Source of the DNA: Nocardia amikacinitolerans NBRC 108937 | Lineage (GTDB): Bacteria > Actinomycetota > Actinomycetes > Mycobacteriales > Mycobacteriaceae | DNA length: 64,000 nucleotides | Direction of reading: 5' to 3' | NCBI RefSeq assembly: GCF_001612615.1 | Contig: NZ_BDAU01000041.1 | Span: 28,730 to 92,729 of the forward strand | Shown: piece after piece, positions 61,762 through 64,000 of the stretch | How positions within the stretch are numbered: position 1 is the stretch's first letter | Layout of the letters: each line of letters starts with the position of its first letter | Notes under the pieces: generated by a model | What the model was told of the DNA's origin: nothing | Database searches by the model: none | What the model saw: only the letters and a program-made list of their open reading frames with translations | Translations under genes and position numbers: made by a program

Positions 61762-61895
61762 GCGGACAAGCGTAATAGGCGGGTCGCGGCATCGAAGTGA
61801 TCCGTACACCTCCCGACCAGCCAACGCTCGGCGAGCGCTGGCCGAAGACCCGCACCCGTGCCGAAGAAGGCGCTACCGCCGGATCAGCGCTCGCG

Positions 61896-62609
61896 TCACA
61901 CAGCGATCGTGGCGCGGACCGGATTGTGGTCCGACAGGCCGTCGGCGCTCTCCACCGCGGCCTCGACCGCGTCAGCGCCGTGCGTGACCACGTGGTCGAT
62001 GAACTGGGACTTGCTTCCAGAGGTCCGCGGCCGGGTCGGCAATGAGCCCGCGGGCAACTCCGCCACGGTGAAACCCGCACCGAGCCCTTCGGCCACGACG
62101 TTCCGATCGGCGTTGAAGTCACCGAGCAGCACCGCCGGACGCGACGGATCGGACAGCACCCAGCCGGCCAGCGTCGACAGCTGGCGCCCGCGGCGCTCGT
62201 CCCCGGTGACGTGCGTCGCGACAACAGTCAGACCGGACGTCGCGACAATCAACGCGCCCTTGCCCGGATCGTCCCCGAACGCCGCCGCCAACACCGTGTG
62301 CCCGGGATCGTCGACCACGAGCACCAGGTACTCGTCGCGGTCCCGCAACGAGGTCGGAATGCGCTTCGGCCGCGGCACCCGGGGATAGCGCAGCGTGTGA
62401 ATCGTGCGGTCGGGCAGCGTGTCTCGAAGGACGGCCAGCTGATCGCCGCTGACCTCCTGCAGCGCGATGATCTGTTCCGAGCGCTTCGCGATCCGGGCGG
62501 CGATGGCCTCGATCCGCTCGTCCTCGACGGGCCACTTGGTCGCGACATCCTCGTACCAGTTCTCGGCGTGCACGCGGTGCAGGACGTTCCAGGTGGCGAC
62601 GGTGATCAT
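61896..62609 (-). CDS. Endonuclease/exonuclease/phosphatase family protein
   Basis: 237 residues. All EEP motifs are present: VATWNVLHRVH, IIALQEVSGDQL, VVATHVTGDERR, VLLGDFNADRNV and GLSDHNPVRATI. Metal-dependent phosphoesterase; substrates could be DNA, phosphoinositide-like lipids or nucleotides. No signal peptide, so cytoplasmic. It ends the unit that begins with nucS, 17 bp downstream of it, which hints at a DNA repair link. Confidence 0.9.
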   Translation of the reverse strand: MITVATWNVLHRVHAENWYEDVATKWPVEDERIEAIAARIAKRSEQIIALQEVSGDQLAVLRDTLPDRTIHTLRYPRVPRPKRIPTSLRDRDEYLVLVVDDPGHTVLAAAFGDDPGKGALIVATSGLTVVATHVTGDERRGRQLSTLAGWVLSDPSRPAVLLGDFNADRNVVAEGLGAGFTVAELPAGSLPTRPRTSGSKSQFIDHVVTHGADAVEAAVESADGLSDHNPVRATIAV

Positions 62610-62626
62610 GTAGCGGTATACCGAAG

Positions 62627-63319
62627 TCAGAAGAGCCGGAATTCGTTGCTCTCCGTGCCGCGCAGGGCGTCGTAATCGAGTGTGAGGCAACGGATGCCGC
62701 GATCCTCGGCCAGCGTGCGCGCCTGCGGCTTGATCTGCTGCGCGGCGAACACACCCGACACGGGGGCCAGCAGCGGATCGCGATTCAGCAGTTCGAGATA
62801 GCGGGTCAGCTGTTCCACGCCGTCGATCTCACCGCGCCGCTTGATCTCCACCGCGACGGTGGCGCCATCGGCATCGCGACAGAGCAGATCCACCGGGCCG
62901 ATAGCGGTCATGTACTCGCGCCGAACGAGGGTGTAGCCGGCGCCGAGGGTCTGCACGTGCTCGGCCAAGAGCTCCTGAAGATGGGCCTCCACACCGTCTT
63001 TCACCAATCCGGGGTCGACGCCGAGCTCGTGCGAGGAGTCGTGCTCCACGTCCTCGATCGTGATGCGCAGCTCCTCCCCCGCCTTGTTCGTCACCACCCA
63101 CAGCGCCTTCGCACCCTCGGGCAGCTCCGCGGCGGCCGCGTCCCGCTCCTCCAGCCAACACGGCGGGCTCATCCAATTCAGTGGCTTGTACGAGCCGCCG
63201 TCCGAATGAACGAGCACCGAGCCGTCGGCCTTGATCAACAGCAGCCTGCGGGCCATCGGAAGGTGAGCGGTCAAACGACCGACGTAGTCGACCTGGCAAC
63301 GAGCAATCACAAGGCGCAC
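62627..63319 (-). CDS. nucS: Mismatch-specific endonuclease NucS/EndoMS
   Basis: 230 residues (226 in M. tuberculosis). N-terminal dimerisation and DNA-binding half (VIARCQVDYVGRLTAHL, LLLIKADGSVLVHSDGG, WMSPPCWLEE) and C-terminal nuclease half with MTAIGPVDLLCRDADG and VAVEIKRRGEIDGVEQL, the D-ExK active site. It cuts both strands at G-T mismatches and substitutes for MutS/MutL in actinobacteria. GTG start six bases after TAGACT, so leaderless. The canonical clamp-binding C-terminus (RLF) is present. Confidence 0.95.
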   Translation of the reverse strand: MRLVIARCQVDYVGRLTAHLPMARRLLLIKADGSVLVHSDGGSYKPLNWMSPPCWLEERDAAAAELPEGAKALWVVTNKAGEELRITIEDVEHDSSHELGVDPGLVKDGVEAHLQELLAEHVQTLGAGYTLVRREYMTAIGPVDLLCRDADGATVAVEIKRRGEIDGVEQLTRYLELLNRDPLLAPVSGVFAAQQIKPQARTLAEDRGIRCLTLDYDALRGTESNEFRLF

Positions 63320-63390
63320 CGGTCGAGTCTAGGCCCTGCGCCACATCGACCGGGACCCGCCCGACCCACTCACCGCAGCGGCACGAAGCA

Positions 63391-63682
63391 TTACGTCACG
63401 CCCTTGGCGGTATAGCAGTTCCCCACAGTGAGATTCGGTCCCGCGCACGAGTGCACAACGGCGTACTCGCCGCCCACAGCACAGCACTGCCGCCCCTGAC
63501 GCCGCCGACCAACGACCACGACCGCCAAGACGATTGCGACGCCGGAGCTCTTGCGTCGCGGCGGCGGAGGGCCCGTTGTCTGATGCCCAGTGGACTCGGC
63601 CGGATAGACCGGCGGAAGTCTGTATTGCGGCGTTCCCGGGGCGTGAAGCTATCGGGACGGAATCGCCTGTGTTGAAAGGCAT
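63391..63682 (-). pseudogene. Possible frameshifted small membrane-protein gene
   Basis: A frame ending at 63391 reads GTPQYRLPPVYPAESTGHQ, then GPPPPRRKSSGVAIVLAVVV and a Cys-rich tail ending NCYTAKGVT. This is the Pro-rich plus single-helix build common in Nocardia. It has no start: TAG lies just upstream. A neighbouring frame opens with ATG 63682 (MPFNTGDSVPIASRPG) and would join it through a one-base shift near 63640. The helix is also short and runs into GRRRQGRQ, so a second lesion is possible. It could equally be noncoding sequence beside the rRNA operon. Confidence 0.35.
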
Positions 63683-63697
63683 CTCGCCCGAACGCAA

Positions 63698-63727
63698 AAA
63701 GGCCCCCAGCTGATGCTGGGGGCCTTT
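63698..63727 (-). terminator. Intrinsic terminator of the rRNA operon
   Basis: A perfect 13-base stem (AAAGGCCCCCAGC and complement) with a TGAT loop, followed on the minus strand by a run of five T. It lies nine bases past the 5S rRNA 3' end. The strongest classical terminator in the window. Confidence 0.92.
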
Positions 63728-63736
63728 CGCAATGAT

Positions 63737-63856
63737 GTTCCGGCGGTGTCCTACTCTCCCACACCCTGTCGAGTGCAGTACCATCGGCGCAGGTGGCCTT
63801 AGCTTCCGGGTTCGGAATGGGACCGGGCGTTTCCCCACCGCTATAGCCGCCGTAAC
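63737..63856 (-). rRNA. rrf: 5S ribosomal RNA
   Basis: About 120 bases on the minus strand beginning GTTACGGCGGCTATAGCGG and ending CACCGCCGGAACA. It contains the universal CCCGGTCCCATTCCGAACC segment (loop C region) and GGAAGCTAAGGCC, and the two ends pair (ACGGCGG with CCGCCGG). Actinobacterial in type. Ends are set by pairing and may be off by one or two bases. Confidence 0.95.
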
Positions 63857-64000
63857 TCTATGAAACTATCCACACACCGCGTACCCACGTCGGGTGATTC
63901 GAGGGCCATACCCTCGAGCGCCCGACAAAAGGGGAGATTCCGAGGGCAACCCTCGAATTCTCGACCGAATCACAACAACCGTGGGCTGTTGTCGTTCGAT
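63857..64000 (-). other. 23S-5S spacer of the rRNA operon with processing hairpins
   Basis: No gene is expected before the 23S 3' end, which lies beyond the window. Two short hairpins CGAGGG-ccata-CCCTCG and CGAGGG-caa-CCCTCG are enclosed by GATTCG and CGAATC, giving a branched stem typical of rRNA processing. ACAACA and TGTTGT form a further stem near the edge. Confidence 0.6.

Noticed and set aside
1..64000. tRNA genes, insertion sequences, phage genes
   Set aside because: Scanned by eye for tRNA TΨC/anticodon arms, transposase and integrase motifs; none seen. A tRNA-finding program could still reveal one.

Overview
The window is high-GC actinobacterial DNA and reads as a chromosomal segment of a mycolate-producing member of the Corynebacteriales, most probably Nocardia. 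From about 23 kb to the right end the gene content and order match the Mycobacterium tuberculosis stretch I recall as Rv1343c-Rv1321: LprD-like protein, DUF3817 protein, rdgB, rph, a metallo-beta-lactamase phosphodiesterase, rhomboid, cysM-cysO-mec, an S58 peptidase, a DUF2017 protein, clpS, pncB, dinG, glgP, glgE, glgB, a thioredoxin-fold protein, fadA, methylmalonyl-CoA epimerase and nucS. EspG, DUF3558 and GlgE point to the same group. The right edge holds a 5S rRNA gene of an rrn operon read leftwards, with its terminator.

Layout. 1-17 kb is a nonribosomal peptide island on the minus strand: the first codons of an ABC exporter ATPase, a 4,975-residue three-module synthetase (C-A-T-E / C-A-T / C-A-T-E-TE), a possible 43-codon leader inside a strong hairpin, a free-standing N-terminal third of an adenylation domain, and a flavin monooxygenase. 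Two long in-frame low-complexity repeat tracts interrupt condensation-fold domains of the synthetase. 17-23 kb is a regulator-rich stretch: PadR, a deleted drug exporter with a fused winged-helix tail, two TetR regulators, a group 2 sigma factor and a short-chain dehydrogenase. 23-37 kb is the conserved core: nucleotide hygiene, sulfur-carrier cysteine biosynthesis, NAD salvage (pncB plus pncA) and DinG.

37-47 kb interrupts the mycobacterial order. It carries a methyltransferase, a small type VII secretion-like module (EspG, a PPE/WXG-like protein with a Pro-rich tail, a small helical protein, a DUF3558 lipoprotein), a membrane Ser/Thr kinase with an SUMF1-fold partner, RidA, DoxX and a purine permease. 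47-57 kb is the glgP / glgE-glgB alpha-glucan locus. It is broken by an 800-bp minisatellite immediately upstream of glgP and by a VOC/TetR/LysE insertion. 57-64 kb holds the thioredoxin-fold protein, a second DUF3817 protein, thiolase, epimerase, a DivIVA-like coiled coil, small nucleases and the rRNA end.

At least thirteen genes have a TAnnnT element 6-8 bases before an ATG or GTG start, the signature of leaderless transcription. Probable broken genes are the exporter at 18.1-19.1 kb (large in-frame deletion), the DUF6228-like gene at 24.0-24.5 kb (7-bp tandem duplication) and a small membrane-protein gene at 63.4-63.7 kb (frameshift). I saw no tRNA, insertion sequence, phage gene or CRISPR array. 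All family assignments are by eye; no searches were run.
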